Shown: one piece after another, positions 16,118-24,768 of the stretch
Position numbering within the stretch: position 1 is the stretch's first letter
How the letters are laid out: the number at the start of each line of letters is the position of its first letter
NCBI GenBank assembly: GCA_014361195.1
Contig: JACIWA010000004.1
Coordinates: 43,500 to 107,499 of the forward strand
Reading direction: 5' to 3'
DNA length: 64,000 nucleotides
Source of the DNA: Thermoplasmatales archaeon
GTDB lineage: Archaea; Thermoplasmatota; E2; UBA202; JdFR-43
Position numbers and translations under genes: made by a program
Notes under the pieces: model-generated
Database searches by the model: none
The model's input: only the letters and a program-made list of their open reading frames with translations
What the model was told of the DNA's origin: nothing

Positions 16118-16882
16118 ATGAGGTTAATTCTAAAGCTTGAGGATGAAAAAACCCAGGCCATAGAAAATACCTATCACAAGCTCCAGGGATTTGTTTATAA
16201 ATTGATAAGAAATGATTTTTCATCAATTCATGATAAAAAGGGATACAAGTTCTTCTGCTTTTCAAATATATTTCCTTCAAAAAGAGAAAGCAAAATCAGA
16301 AATTTTATAATTTCTTCTCCAAGCGTGGAAATTATAAACTCCATAAAGGATTCATTGGAAATAGGAAAGGTTGTAAATATAGGAGAAATGCAATTTCGCA
16401 TTAAGGATTTTTCAACCTTTAATTTGAGAATCCCAAAAAGAAATTTACGAATTTATTCTTCAACTCCAATAATAATAAGAATTCCTGAAGCAAAATATGA
16501 GCATTATAATATTCCTCAAGAAGAAAGAAAGGCAAGATATGTTTATTGGCGTCCCAAATATAGCTTTGAGGCATTTGTTAAACAGCTAACAGAGAATTTA
16601 ATAAAAAAATTCAATGATTTTTATGGAACAGAAATTTCAAGATATGATTTATTTGAACAATTCGTTTTTAAAAAATCTGTTGCAAATGAAATAATAATAA
16701 ATGGAAAGGCATATCCAGTTGTTGGAAGTATCTGGGAATTTTTATGGAGCAATATGGATGCGATGCAAAGAAAAATTATTGAATTTGGCATAGATACTGG
16801 TCTCGGCGAAAGAAATAGCATGGGCTTTGGGTTTGTAAATATAGCAGGGTATGCTTCTGTATCATCAAAAAGTTACTTATAA
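16118..16882 (+). CDS. cas6: Cas6 CRISPR RNA endoribonuclease
   Basis: A 254-residue RAMP protein that cuts the array transcript within each repeat, leaving an eight-nucleotide 5' handle on the crRNA. The two ferredoxin-like halves are recognisable, and the C-terminal glycine-rich loop GLGERNSMGFGFVN (about 228-241) is the Cas6 signature. A His in the N-terminal domain (H20 or H39) may be the general base, but this cannot be settled by eye. The ATG at 16118 is 48 nt after tRNA-Arg. The gene is convergent with cas3 and overlaps its end by 6 nt. It is separated from the other cas genes by strand, so it must have its own promoter or read through from the tRNA. Confidence 0.88.
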   Translation: MRLILKLEDEKTQAIENTYHKLQGFVYKLIRNDFSSIHDKKGYKFFCFSNIFPSKRESKIRNFIISSPSVEIINSIKDSLEIGKVVNIGEMQFRIKDFSTFNLRIPKRNLRIYSSTPIIIRIPEAKYEHYNIPQEERKARYVYWRPKYSFEAFVKQLTENLIKKFNDFYGTEISRYDLFEQFVFKKSVANEIIINGKAYPVVGSIWEFLWSNMDAMQRKIIEFGIDTGLGERNSMGFGFVNIAGYASVSSKSYL

Positions 16883-19366
16883 TGTCCTAAATTCAATATC
16901 GCTTTTTCCAGGTACCTGAAATCCTATATCTGATTTGTACCAATCTCTTATGTTTTTAAAGGGTATATATTTAAAGTCTCCCATGTCGCCTAATTGAGGT
17001 AGATTTAGATATTCTTCTTTAGGAAGTTTTATTGAAAGAATGTATTTGTTGAATTCTTTTTTAATTTTCAAAAGATTTTCCCATTTTTCTAATTTGTTTT
17101 TTGATAATAATATACTTTCAACTTTTTCTCTTATATCTTTTGCTTTTTCGTCAATTTCAACAAATATAGAAAGAGATATTAACTCCTCAATCAATTTAAA
17201 CTCTTTTATCTCGCTAAAATTTAATCTTTTTAAGTGATTTAAAATTTGCTCAGAATCATCATGTTTTTTTCTTTCGTTTATCAATTTATAGTAATTTTCC
17301 TGTGCAGAAAGAACAAATTCTTTCTCACTTACCAAATTACCAAATTTTTTAATTACTTCTTCTGTAGCTCCTACAAGAGTATTGTCGTAAATATACTGCC
17401 AATACTTTTTGCTGGTTTTATCATCCTTTAACACAATGACATGAACTGTCCCACAATTTTGATTATTTCTGTTACATCTTCCTGCGCTTTGTATTATACA
17501 ATCTAACGGGGCCATATCTCGATAAATGATATCAACACTGATATCCACCCCCGCTTCGACCAATTGTGTAGTTATAATGATTTTTCTTTTGCGATCTTTT
17601 TTAATTCTTTTAATTCTTTCCAACCTAGAAGCTGGTAAAATGTGAGTTGATAGATTTATAAGCTCTAGGTCACTAAGAACACAAATTCCATCATTATCAA
17701 TAATACTTTCCGATGAGTCAATCCTATAGTAATTCAGCAAGTTGTTTTTTATGTGTTCATACATCTTTTTGCAAGCATCGATAGTATTTAATATCACCAT
17801 TATGTTCTTGTCTTTTTCTTTTAAAATTTCATTATAAATTTCTTCGGAGAAACAATACAAGCCTTTCTCAGCAACGTTAAAATCAAGTACAAATCTATTA
17901 AACATACTAAAGTATTCTTCTCTGTTTTTTATTAAACTCTTTGTTTCTTTCTCCTTTTCGAAAATAAGTGGCTCTGTAGCTGTCATTAATATTACCCAAC
18001 AGTTGAACTTTTTACTTAAGTAATCCAACACCTTGTTGATTAGAAGCCAGTATTTCGTAGGGATCGATTGAATTTCATCCAGAATTATTATTGAGTTAAT
18101 GATATTATGAAACTTTCTAGCAGAGCGATTTCTATTTGTAATCAAACTATGAAATAGCTGAACGAAAGTTGTTATTATTATTTCGGAATACCAACCCTCA
18201 GTTAGCAATAGAGATTTATTGATGTTTTTGATAGGATTTAATTCGTTATTCTTCTCTTCCTTGTATTCAATATCTGCTAAGTGATGGTGCTTTAAAAATA
18301 AATTTGAAGGCACTTCCTTATACTCTTTTACGATTTTAAATGCATCTTCTATTACTTTAGCGTTTTGATCTATTATGCCCAAGAAAGGCAAAGAGTAGAT
18401 TATTCTTGGGATAAATCCAAACTCCTCTTCTATTTTTTCTCTAAGTTTTAATGCAAAAGATAAACCAGTTAGCGTTTTACCAAATCCTGTCGGGAGGTTT
18501 ATGGATAAAATTCTCTCCTTTTTGATATCTAAGCTATTTATTGAATCTTGTACTTCTCTGTATGCTTTCTCTCTAACTCTGTTAATATCATTATCCTCAG
18601 TTCCACTAAATTCTATTTTCTTATAGTCGTCTATCAAATTCTTCGTGATTTTTATCCTATGTGGAATATTCGTATCCGAGGCATCTAACTTATCAGCATC
18701 TAAAAGAATAGAATAAAGGAACAGGATATCAAAATAGTATTTTATATCTTCCTCCCTTGAAAGTTTAATAAGATCATGGCGTATTTCCTTTGCGAATTTT
18801 TTTGCGTCATTTAAATTGTTGAAAATCTTAAAAAAATCTTGAAATAAATCTTCAATTTTAAATTCTTTTATTAGTTCTGAGTAAATCGCGACAATTTCTT
18901 TTAAACTATTTTCCCTTATATCTTCCATTTGTTTAAGACAAACTTCCATTTGACGATCGTCCTCTAATTTAGAGATTTCCCCACTAGCTTCTCCTACATT
19001 TTTAATATCACCGTGATGTTTATTAATAACAATCCATGCTATTAGAGGTATATGCCACAATTCTTCTAATCTTTTTATTTTTTGAAGATGGTTTTTAGTT
19101 AGGTAATATCCAAACAATGAAGATAAAAAGCCATGGTTAGCATATATGGTTTCTTCGCCACCATTTAACATTTTCTGAAAGAATGTGGTCGCTTTTCCGA
19201 AATCATGAGAAATTCCGATCAAATAAGCTATTTTGGAAAAAATCTCTTTATCTTCTATATATTTTGAGTTTACAATATCAGTTGATAATTTTGCAACATT
19301 TTCGAGATGATTTTTGAGTAGTTTATTAGGGTGGGATTTTAATTTAAATGAAAACAACATTTTCAT
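16877..19366 (-). CDS. cas3: Cas3 nuclease-helicase (HD domain fused to DExH helicase)
   Basis: An 829-residue protein with both Cas3 activities in one chain. The HD nuclease is at the N-terminus (H20, then HDFGKAT at 54-60, KHHGD at 116-120). The SF2 helicase has P-loop LPTGFGKT (291-298), DEIQ box (430-433), a TATEP motif, and motifs V/VI TTQLVEAGVDIS and QSAGRCNRN. It is recruited by the Cascade complex bound to target DNA and degrades the displaced strand. It is last in the minus-strand interference operon and overlaps cas5 by 23 nt. All catalytic motifs visible by eye are intact, so the system looks functional. Confidence 0.93.
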   Translation of the reverse strand: MKMLFSFKLKSHPNKLLKNHLENVAKLSTDIVNSKYIEDKEIFSKIAYLIGISHDFGKATTFFQKMLNGGEETIYANHGFLSSLFGYYLTKNHLQKIKRLEELWHIPLIAWIVINKHHGDIKNVGEASGEISKLEDDRQMEVCLKQMEDIRENSLKEIVAIYSELIKEFKIEDLFQDFFKIFNNLNDAKKFAKEIRHDLIKLSREEDIKYYFDILFLYSILLDADKLDASDTNIPHRIKITKNLIDDYKKIEFSGTEDNDINRVREKAYREVQDSINSLDIKKERILSINLPTGFGKTLTGLSFALKLREKIEEEFGFIPRIIYSLPFLGIIDQNAKVIEDAFKIVKEYKEVPSNLFLKHHHLADIEYKEEKNNELNPIKNINKSLLLTEGWYSEIIITTFVQLFHSLITNRNRSARKFHNIINSIIILDEIQSIPTKYWLLINKVLDYLSKKFNCWVILMTATEPLIFEKEKETKSLIKNREEYFSMFNRFVLDFNVAEKGLYCFSEEIYNEILKEKDKNIMVILNTIDACKKMYEHIKNNLLNYYRIDSSESIIDNDGICVLSDLELINLSTHILPASRLERIKRIKKDRKRKIIITTQLVEAGVDISVDIIYRDMAPLDCIIQSAGRCNRNNQNCGTVHVIVLKDDKTSKKYWQYIYDNTLVGATEEVIKKFGNLVSEKEFVLSAQENYYKLINERKKHDDSEQILNHLKRLNFSEIKEFKLIEELISLSIFVEIDEKAKDIREKVESILLSKNKLEKWENLLKIKKEFNKYILSIKLPKEEYLNLPQLGDMGDFKYIPFKNIRDWYKSDIGFQVPGKSDIEFRTL

Positions 19367-20081
19367 TTCCTATTCTATAGATAGAGGTATCTTTGACTTT
19401 TAATGGCTTGGCATTTGCTTCAAAAAATACATCCACATATTCTCGAACCACTCTGTTACTATCCATAAATAGCGGAATTCTCTCCTTAACGATGTGTAGT
19501 CCTTCTTCATCTACAATAAGCGTGGATCTATCTTTTCTTATTACTGTATGTACCTCTTCCTTGTTTTTTGATTTTAATTCAATCACGTTATCAAATTCAC
19601 CGACGAAATTAAAATTTGCTATTAACTCGCTTATGCCTAAGTAGGGCGTATAGAAACTCTGATGGTTTTGAAGATATTTTTTTAATTTATTTTGTAACTC
19701 TTTATCTTTTAGCCAAATATAAATTCGGTATTTTGGTTCCTTTAAAAACTCAAAAGGGGTAGGAGAACGTGGTTGTTCTTTACCTTGAATAATATCCCAA
19801 AGGTAAAATCCCAATTTAGTATTAATTAAATTTATGTTTATCCTGATTTTTTTCAATGGATGGAGCACCCTTACAGCCCACCTAACGTTTTCGGGATGGA
19901 ACACATTATAGTAAGAATCTCTTTCTTGTCCAAGAATAGCTGATACAATGCCCGACAGCGCTGTTCCAGTTGGGATAGAATATGTTAAGGGGGATGTTGT
20001 AGTTTCTATCCTCCTAAAATGCGCAAAGTCACCCCAAATATCAAATACCAATACTTTATCTATCTGTTGCATGATTACCAT
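19344..20081 (-). CDS. cas5: Cas5 (type I-B Cascade subunit)
   Basis: A 245-residue Cas5 RAMP protein of the I-B family, which caps the 5' end of crRNA in Cascade. The N-terminus VLVFDIWGDFAHFRRIETTTSPLTY and the following SIPTGTALSGIVSAILG match the Cas5h/Hmari pattern, with the central NLINTKLGFYLWDI segment. Starts are possible at ATG 20081 or 20072; a TTG at 20084 is less likely. It lies 11 nt after the cas7 stop and overlaps cas3. Between two recognised Cascade genes its assignment is secure even without a search. Confidence 0.88.
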   Translation of the reverse strand: MVIMQQIDKVLVFDIWGDFAHFRRIETTTSPLTYSIPTGTALSGIVSAILGQERDSYYNVFHPENVRWAVRVLHPLKKIRININLINTKLGFYLWDIIQGKEQPRSPTPFEFLKEPKYRIYIWLKDKELQNKLKKYLQNHQSFYTPYLGISELIANFNFVGEFDNVIELKSKNKEEVHTVIRKDRSTLIVDEEGLHIVKERIPLFMDSNRVVREYVDVFFEANAKPLKVKDTSIYRIGNENVVFI

Positions 20082-20092
20082 CAATTTGTATT

Positions 20093-21070
20093 CTATTTTT
20101 CTTTTGGTTTCACCGTTTCTAATCCCAGTCGTTCGACTGGAATTCCATCTATTTTCAGCTTATCCTCTATTTGAGCACCTTTTACATCCTCACCGTTAAC
20201 TAGGAATACCACATCACTGTTTACTTCGTACTCTATTTTTTCGATTCTGTCTTTATTTTCTTTAAGCGTGTTTATCATTTCCCTAACATCCAACTTTATC
20301 TCTGAAATATCTCTTATCGCTTTGTCATCTTTGCTGCTATCTAATTTTACCAATTTTATTTTCTTTTCTAAATCCCCAATGTGGTAATTTTTCTCTTTGT
20401 AAACTACTCTCAATAAGAATCTCGGTATCTGCCCTACTTTAGACCTTGTTATAAGGTTTTTTGTGCCATTCCATATTCCATCCAAGAGCAAATCAATATC
20501 TTCTTCTGATAAGTTTGTTGTTTCTGCAGCGTTTTCGTTGATGATCCCATAAAAGCAAATCAATGAGTATGGAAGAATCTGTGTTTCGGTAAAAGTTCCA
20601 GCTTTTTTCTCTTTCTTCTCCTCTGCGGGCATTACGGTAGTTCCTTTTATTGTTTTTGGTTCGACTTTATGTAGCGATCTACCGAACCTAAATTGAACTG
20701 GACCTATCCATGTCATTCGCATATCTTTAACTGCTATTGTTGCACCAAATAGTCTTAAGTCGATGTAATCTCTGAGCAATTGTTTTCCATCTTTTTTAAG
20801 TTCTTTAAGTCTTTCTTCTCGTGTTTTTTGGATTCCTTCCTCTTTAGTCTCCTCTTTGATAAAAATGGCCTGTTTTCTGAAATTATGTAGATAATCTCTA
20901 ATTGTCCTTTTCAACCTTACATCAGTTACGATGTTTATCCCAGTTTCTTCATCTATTCTTGGTTTATTCTCATCCATCGGGTCGCCGTTTGGATTTGCAT
21001 CCTTTATGTCATATATAAACACCAGCTCTGATCTGTTTACTACTCTATTTTTATGTTCTATTTCATTCAT
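20093..21070 (-). CDS. cas7: Cas7 backbone subunit (Csh2-type, I-B)
   Basis: A 325-residue Cas7 of the Csh2 subfamily, the multi-copy protein that coats the crRNA spacer. The diagnostic N-terminal run is FIYDIKDANPNGDPMDENKP (about 19-38), then VTDVRLKRTIRDYL. The middle has LRLFGATIA with MRMTWIGPVQFRFGRSLH, and TRSKVGQIPRFLLRVVY lies in the second half. The ATG at 21070 overlaps the TAA of the upstream small gene, giving tight coupling. A charged insertion (IKEETKEEGIQKTREERLKE, about 72-91) is the only unusual part. Confidence 0.9.
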   Translation of the reverse strand: MNEIEHKNRVVNRSELVFIYDIKDANPNGDPMDENKPRIDEETGINIVTDVRLKRTIRDYLHNFRKQAIFIKEETKEEGIQKTREERLKELKKDGKQLLRDYIDLRLFGATIAVKDMRMTWIGPVQFRFGRSLHKVEPKTIKGTTVMPAEEKKEKKAGTFTETQILPYSLICFYGIINENAAETTNLSEEDIDLLLDGIWNGTKNLITRSKVGQIPRFLLRVVYKEKNYHIGDLEKKIKLVKLDSSKDDKAIRDISEIKLDVREMINTLKENKDRIEKIEYEVNSDVVFLVNGEDVKGAQIEDKLKIDGIPVERLGLETVKPKEK

Positions 21071-21486
21071 TTTTCTTCACCTCTTTCTTCATTATTTTCT
21101 TCTTTTTCTTTAAATATTCCACCTAAATTTAGCCCCAAAGTAAAATAATAACTTATTTCATCTTTTGATAAATTCCAACCGCTATTATCTGCCTCAATTA
21201 GATATTGCGATGTTATTTCTTCCAGCCATGGATACCCCGATTTATATTCCCGGAGTTTCTCTATAATTTCGGGTAACAACTTTTTTACTCTTATTTCGTC
21301 AAGCTTTAGTCCGTGTAACTTTGTTCTGAAAGGTGTAGAGCCTCTGTTTACGTATTGAATATCCAAAAGGAATTTAGTTAAAACCCCTGTCAGAAACACT
21401 GCTTTTTTGGCTGGTGCATCAAAAGCTACACTATATTCATCCAAAAATTTTTTTACACTCTCTATTCTAGATTCTTGTTTTTCCAT
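21067..21486 (-). CDS. Separately encoded Cas8b C-terminal / Cas11-like small subunit
   Basis: A 139-residue mostly helical protein. The stretch AVFLTGVLTKFLLDIQYVNR, then GSTPFRTKLHGLKLDEIRVKK, and SKDEISYYFTLGLNLGG are features I associate with the C-terminal region of Csh1/Cas8b proteins. In type I-B systems that region also makes the Cas11 small subunit through internal translation. Here it is its own gene. The cas8b frame ends at a TAG, the ATG at 21486 follows three bases after that stop codon begins, and a purine-rich GAAGGTGAG stands just upstream as ribosome-binding site. An in-frame GTG at 21495 is a poorer start. The clean stop, SD and ATG argue for a true gene division rather than a sequencing frameshift. 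Confidence 0.72.
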   Translation of the reverse strand: MEKQESRIESVKKFLDEYSVAFDAPAKKAVFLTGVLTKFLLDIQYVNRGSTPFRTKLHGLKLDEIRVKKLLPEIIEKLREYKSGYPWLEEITSQYLIEADNSGWNLSKDEISYYFTLGLNLGGIFKEKEENNEERGEEK

Positions 21487-21487
21487 A

Positions 21488-22930
21488 CTACTCACCTTCT
21501 TTAATTAGATTTAATTTCTTCAAAAATAAGAAGAGCATTAAAGATTTGAGTGCAAGAATTTTTTCATTCCACACATCTTCATTTAAGTGCTTGTTTCTTA
21601 GTTCCCTCATAAAAGCAATCATCAATAAATCTTTATTTATGGGTTTCTGATTCAGAATATCTCCAATTACGTCTATAAAATATTTACTATACACCCCTGT
21701 TTCCTTTGATTTTGGAAAGAATGCTTCTACCAACCCACCAATTCTTGTACCTGCTCTATCTATATCTTTTAAATCACCGCTTTTCTTTTTACCAACTATT
21801 CCTATTTTCTTTAATGTTTCTTCTTTAAAGATTGAAAGATTTGTAATTTCCTTATTAAGCGTAATATCTAATTTTTTAATCCAAGAGGGAGAGACATCTT
21901 CGACATATTTTACAACTTTAACACTTTGACCGAATTCACAAAACATAAAAACTAAATTTAATATATCTCCTCTATCTTTTATAGGATCCAAGAAATAGTC
22001 ATCCTCTATTAATAATCCTTTATATTCTTCTCTTTTTTCTTGTCTTTTTATCTCTTCTATCAAATTCTCGTCCACGTCCCCCAAAATAAATTTAGGGATG
22101 ACATAAAATTGATAATCTTGATAAAACCTCTTTTTTAGATATTTATTTAGAAAATTCTCACCAGTAATTAAATAAGGCAAACAACTGGGACAAATAGGTA
22201 GTCTTTTCCAAGCATTTTTTTGAGCAAATTCTGGAGCAAAACCTCTTTTATCAACACTATAAATTTTAAGCAATGTATAATCAGAAACTTCGCCCTCTTT
22301 TCCGCAGATACTACAAATACCCTTTCCTTTTATTTCAACACCGTGCCTGGAGTACACGAATTTTAATCCTTCTTCCATGAGGATTTTTTTAAATATATCA
22401 AATGACCCAATGTATTTTTCATTTCCATCCTCTTTAATTTTAATAGTTAAGACAGAATTTCTTTTTTCATCATCTTTTAATTCTTCGCATCTTTTAGATA
22501 CGTCCTCAAAAATTTTCTCTCTGTTCTTTAATATCTCGTTCCTTATCTGTTCCAGAAACTCTATTTGTTGTTTTGAATATTTCTCATTGTTTAGAATCGG
22601 TATGAATTTTTCAAACCAATATTGAATTCTATTAAAAGCTTCGTTTATCTTAGGCTTCTTATTTTTAGAATCGTATGATATTTTTGTGGTTGGTGTAACA
22701 TCAAACCGCCTAGATTGATGACTTCTGTATAAATATTTTCTCGGATTTTGTGAGTCATATTCTTCACTATGTGTATGGTCATAAACAATATTTTCTCCAT
22801 TTTTCTTAAAAACTATGCATATGACTTTCATTATGTTTTTCAGTTTTGTTTCCTCTATAAATGGATCTATCCTCTCGAGATCTTTTTTATCTGTCTCGTA
22901 CTTTCCTAACAATGCGATTGCTTCTATCAT
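21488..22930 (-). CDS. cas8b: Cas8b large subunit (Csh1-like), lacking the C-terminal domain
   Basis: A 480-residue Csh1/TM1802-type large subunit, which recognises the PAM and opens target DNA in type I-B Cascade. The N-terminus MIEAIALLGKYE fits the family. Near residues 205-255 a zinc-finger-like unit appears: CSICGKEGEV and, some 40 residues on, CPSCLPYLITGENFLNKYL. Family members are commonly longer because they include the small-subunit region, which here is in the next gene. The ATG overlaps the TGA of a 48-residue ORF (ATGA), and the stop is followed at once by the Cas11-like gene. The set belongs to a single interference operon. Confidence 0.82.
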   Translation of the reverse strand: MIEAIALLGKYETDKKDLERIDPFIEETKLKNIMKVICIVFKKNGENIVYDHTHSEEYDSQNPRKYLYRSHQSRRFDVTPTTKISYDSKNKKPKINEAFNRIQYWFEKFIPILNNEKYSKQQIEFLEQIRNEILKNREKIFEDVSKRCEELKDDEKRNSVLTIKIKEDGNEKYIGSFDIFKKILMEEGLKFVYSRHGVEIKGKGICSICGKEGEVSDYTLLKIYSVDKRGFAPEFAQKNAWKRLPICPSCLPYLITGENFLNKYLKKRFYQDYQFYVIPKFILGDVDENLIEEIKRQEKREEYKGLLIEDDYFLDPIKDRGDILNLVFMFCEFGQSVKVVKYVEDVSPSWIKKLDITLNKEITNLSIFKEETLKKIGIVGKKKSGDLKDIDRAGTRIGGLVEAFFPKSKETGVYSKYFIDVIGDILNQKPINKDLLMIAFMRELRNKHLNEDVWNEKILALKSLMLFLFLKKLNLIKEGE

Positions 22931-23073
22931 CTTATTACTTTCTTCGACCCATTCTCATTTCCATAAACTTCTTTTATCAAATTAACAAATCCAAGGATAC
23001 CTGCGTCTATAAACCAACTAGCAGTAAATTCAAGAGAAGCGGTTTGTGAGGAAATTTCCTCCACCTCTTGCAT
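22927..23073 (-). CDS. 48-residue ORF opening the interference operon
   Basis: A small ORF beginning MQEVEEISSQT and containing FTASWFIDAGILGFVNLIKE. It ends in a TGA that overlaps the cas8b ATG (ATGA). A TATA box TTTAAATA lies at 23103-23096, centred about 26 nt before its ATG, so transcription should start at or within a base or two of this codon: the operon mRNA would be leaderless and this its first cistron. The W-F-I-D-A-G-I-x-G-F pattern recalls the N-terminal end of some Cas8-type large subunits, so the peptide may be a detached N-terminal piece. That likeness is from memory and short. A purely regulatory leader peptide is the alternative. Confidence 0.6.
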   Translation of the reverse strand: MQEVEEISSQTASLEFTASWFIDAGILGFVNLIKEVYGNENGSKKVIR

Positions 23074-23095
23074 ATAAAACTAAATTAAAATATTC

Positions 23096-23103
23096 TATTT
23101 AAA
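23096..23103 (-). promoter_or_regulatory. TATA box of the cas8b-cas3 operon
   Basis: The minus-strand sequence TTTAAATA sits with its centre about 26 nt upstream of the ATG at 23073, the distance expected between an archaeal TATA box and the transcription start. The surrounding bases are AT-rich with A-rich DNA directly upstream. It predicts a leaderless mRNA starting at the 48-residue ORF. Confidence 0.55.
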
Positions 23104-23155
23104 CTTTTTCTTTAACTTAGAATTTTTTACAGTAAAGCTAACTAACCAAAACCAA

Positions 23156-23164
23156 TATTTTATA
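23156..23164 (+). promoter_or_regulatory. Probable TATA box of cas4-cas1-cas2
   Basis: The plus-strand sequence ATTTTATAT is centred about 22 nt before the ATG at 23182. This favours that codon as the cas4 start and a leaderless adaptation-operon mRNA. The two cas operons are therefore fired from one divergent 100-bp region. Confidence 0.45.
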
Positions 23165-23181
23165 TGACTCTCTTTTTTATT

Positions 23182-23694
23182 ATGCTTCTGTCGCAAGCCC
23201 TCTTTACTGGAACTCAGGTAAATTATTACATAGTTTGTCCTACAAAGCTCTGGCTCTTTACCCATCAATTAAGCATGGAAGCATCTTCTGAATATGTGGA
23301 AATAGGGAAATTTATTCATGAAAAATCTTATTCAAGGGAAAGGAAAGACGTAATCATTGATGAAAAGATCGGAATCGACTTTATTAGGGATGGAGACAAG
23401 TTAATAATATGTGAGATAAAAAAATCCAAAAGAATTGAAAAGGCCCATAGATATCAGTTATATTATTATCTCTATTATCTGAGAAAAATTAAGGGAATTG
23501 AGAATGTTGAAGGGAGAATTTTATATCCAACACAAAGAGAAATTGAAGTAATTGAATTTAATGAGGAAATTTCCCGAGAAATAGAAAAAATAATGGAAGA
23601 AATAAGAAAAATAATTTCGTTAGATGAACCTCCAAAACCATCAAGAAAGTCATACTGCAAGAAATGCGCTTATTTTGAATTTTGCTGGGTGTGA
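23182..23694 (+). CDS. cas4: Cas4 exonuclease-like adaptation protein
   Basis: A 170-residue Cas4, which trims prespacers and fixes PAM and orientation during spacer uptake. The first Fe-S Cys is in VNYYIVCPTKLWLF. The RecB-like nuclease core has GKFIHEKSY (His), IGIDFIRDGDKLIICEIKKSK (with the E-x-K of the active site) and YQLYYYLYYL (the QhxxY motif). Three clustered Cys close the protein (SYCKKCAYFEFC). I chose the ATG at 23182 because of the TATA spacing; an upstream ATG at 23164 would add six residues but falls on the TATA box. The stop lies two bases before the cas1 ATG. Confidence 0.9.
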   Translation: MLLSQALFTGTQVNYYIVCPTKLWLFTHQLSMEASSEYVEIGKFIHEKSYSRERKDVIIDEKIGIDFIRDGDKLIICEIKKSKRIEKAHRYQLYYYLYYLRKIKGIENVEGRILYPTQREIEVIEFNEEISREIEKIMEEIRKIISLDEPPKPSRKSYCKKCAYFEFCWV

Positions 23695-23696
23695 GA

Positions 23697-24767
23697 ATGA
23701 AAAAGAATTTCTATATTTTAAGGAATGGTAAATTGATAAGAAAAGGAAATACAATTTATTTCATTTATGAAAAAAGCGAGGAAAAAGTTTTCTCTGCTGA
23801 AATTGATGGAGAGGAAATGGAAGTGGAAACAGAAGATATTTCTGATAAGCAGGAGTACGAAAAAAGAGTTTTGCCAATTGAGCAAATCAGTTCATTATTT
23901 ATTTATGGAAGAGTTTCTCTTACGTCTGGAGTAATATCTTTTCTGAGCAAAAATAATATCCCGGTTCATTTCTTTGGATATTATGGAAATTATGAAAGCA
24001 CACTTATGCCTAAAGAAATGTTGCTTTCTGGAGAAATGCACATAAAACAAGCAATGCATTATATTTCTCAGGACAAGCGTGTTTTTATTGCAAAAAGATT
24101 TGTTGAAGGTTCTGCACAAAATATTCTGAGAAATTTGGAATATTATCAAAGGGAAGGAAAAGACCTTCAAGAAGAAATTTCTTATATAACGAATGCATCT
24201 TTCTCAATTGAAAATTGTAAAGATGTTAGCCAGCTTTTAGCTTTGGAAGGAGCAATCAGGAGCAAATATTATTCTTCTTTCAATAAAATTCTAAAATCAT
24301 TTGAATTTGATGAGAGAACAAGGCAACCACCGGAGAATCCATTAAATGCTATGATTAGTTTTGGAAATTCGCTTTTGTACGCAACAGTCATCAAGCAAAT
24401 ATATCATACCCAGCTTGATCAAACTATTTCATTTCTTCATGAACCATCTGAAAGAAGATTCTCTCTTGCTCTGGATATATCTGAAATATTCAAGCCACTA
24501 CTTGTTGATAGAATAATTTTCAAGTTGGTCAATAAGGACATAATTGGGGAAGATCATTTTGTAAAAGAATTGAATAGTTGCTTGCTAAACAATAAAGGGA
24601 AAGAGATTTTTCTCAGAGAATACGATGAAAAATTGCAAACTACAATAAAGCACAGAGATTTGGGAAGAAATGTTTCTTATGAAAGGTTGATATATCTGGA
24701 GTGTCTTAAGCTATGCAAGCATTTTCTCGGAATAAAAGATTACAAACCATTTGTGATATGGTGGTAA
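23697..24767 (+). CDS. cas1: Cas1 integrase
   Basis: A 356-residue Cas1, the integrase that joins prespacers to the first repeat with Cas2. From the ATG at 23697 it begins KKNFYILRNGKLIRKGNT. The N-terminal beta domain includes SFLSKNNIPVHFFGYYGNYE. The catalytic helical domain has LLALEGAIRSKYY (Glu), ENPLNAMISFGNSLLYATV, QLDQTISFLHEPSERRFSLA (His) and ALDISEIFKPLLVDRIIF (Asp/Glu). These three metal-binding positions are all present, consistent with an active integrase. An in-frame start at 23682 lies inside cas4 and is unlikely. Cas2 follows after one base. Confidence 0.94.
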   Translation: MKKNFYILRNGKLIRKGNTIYFIYEKSEEKVFSAEIDGEEMEVETEDISDKQEYEKRVLPIEQISSLFIYGRVSLTSGVISFLSKNNIPVHFFGYYGNYESTLMPKEMLLSGEMHIKQAMHYISQDKRVFIAKRFVEGSAQNILRNLEYYQREGKDLQEEISYITNASFSIENCKDVSQLLALEGAIRSKYYSSFNKILKSFEFDERTRQPPENPLNAMISFGNSLLYATVIKQIYHTQLDQTISFLHEPSERRFSLALDISEIFKPLLVDRIIFKLVNKDIIGEDHFVKELNSCLLNNKGKEIFLREYDEKLQTTIKHRDLGRNVSYERLIYLECLKLCKHFLGIKDYKPFVIWW

Positions 24768-24768
24768 A

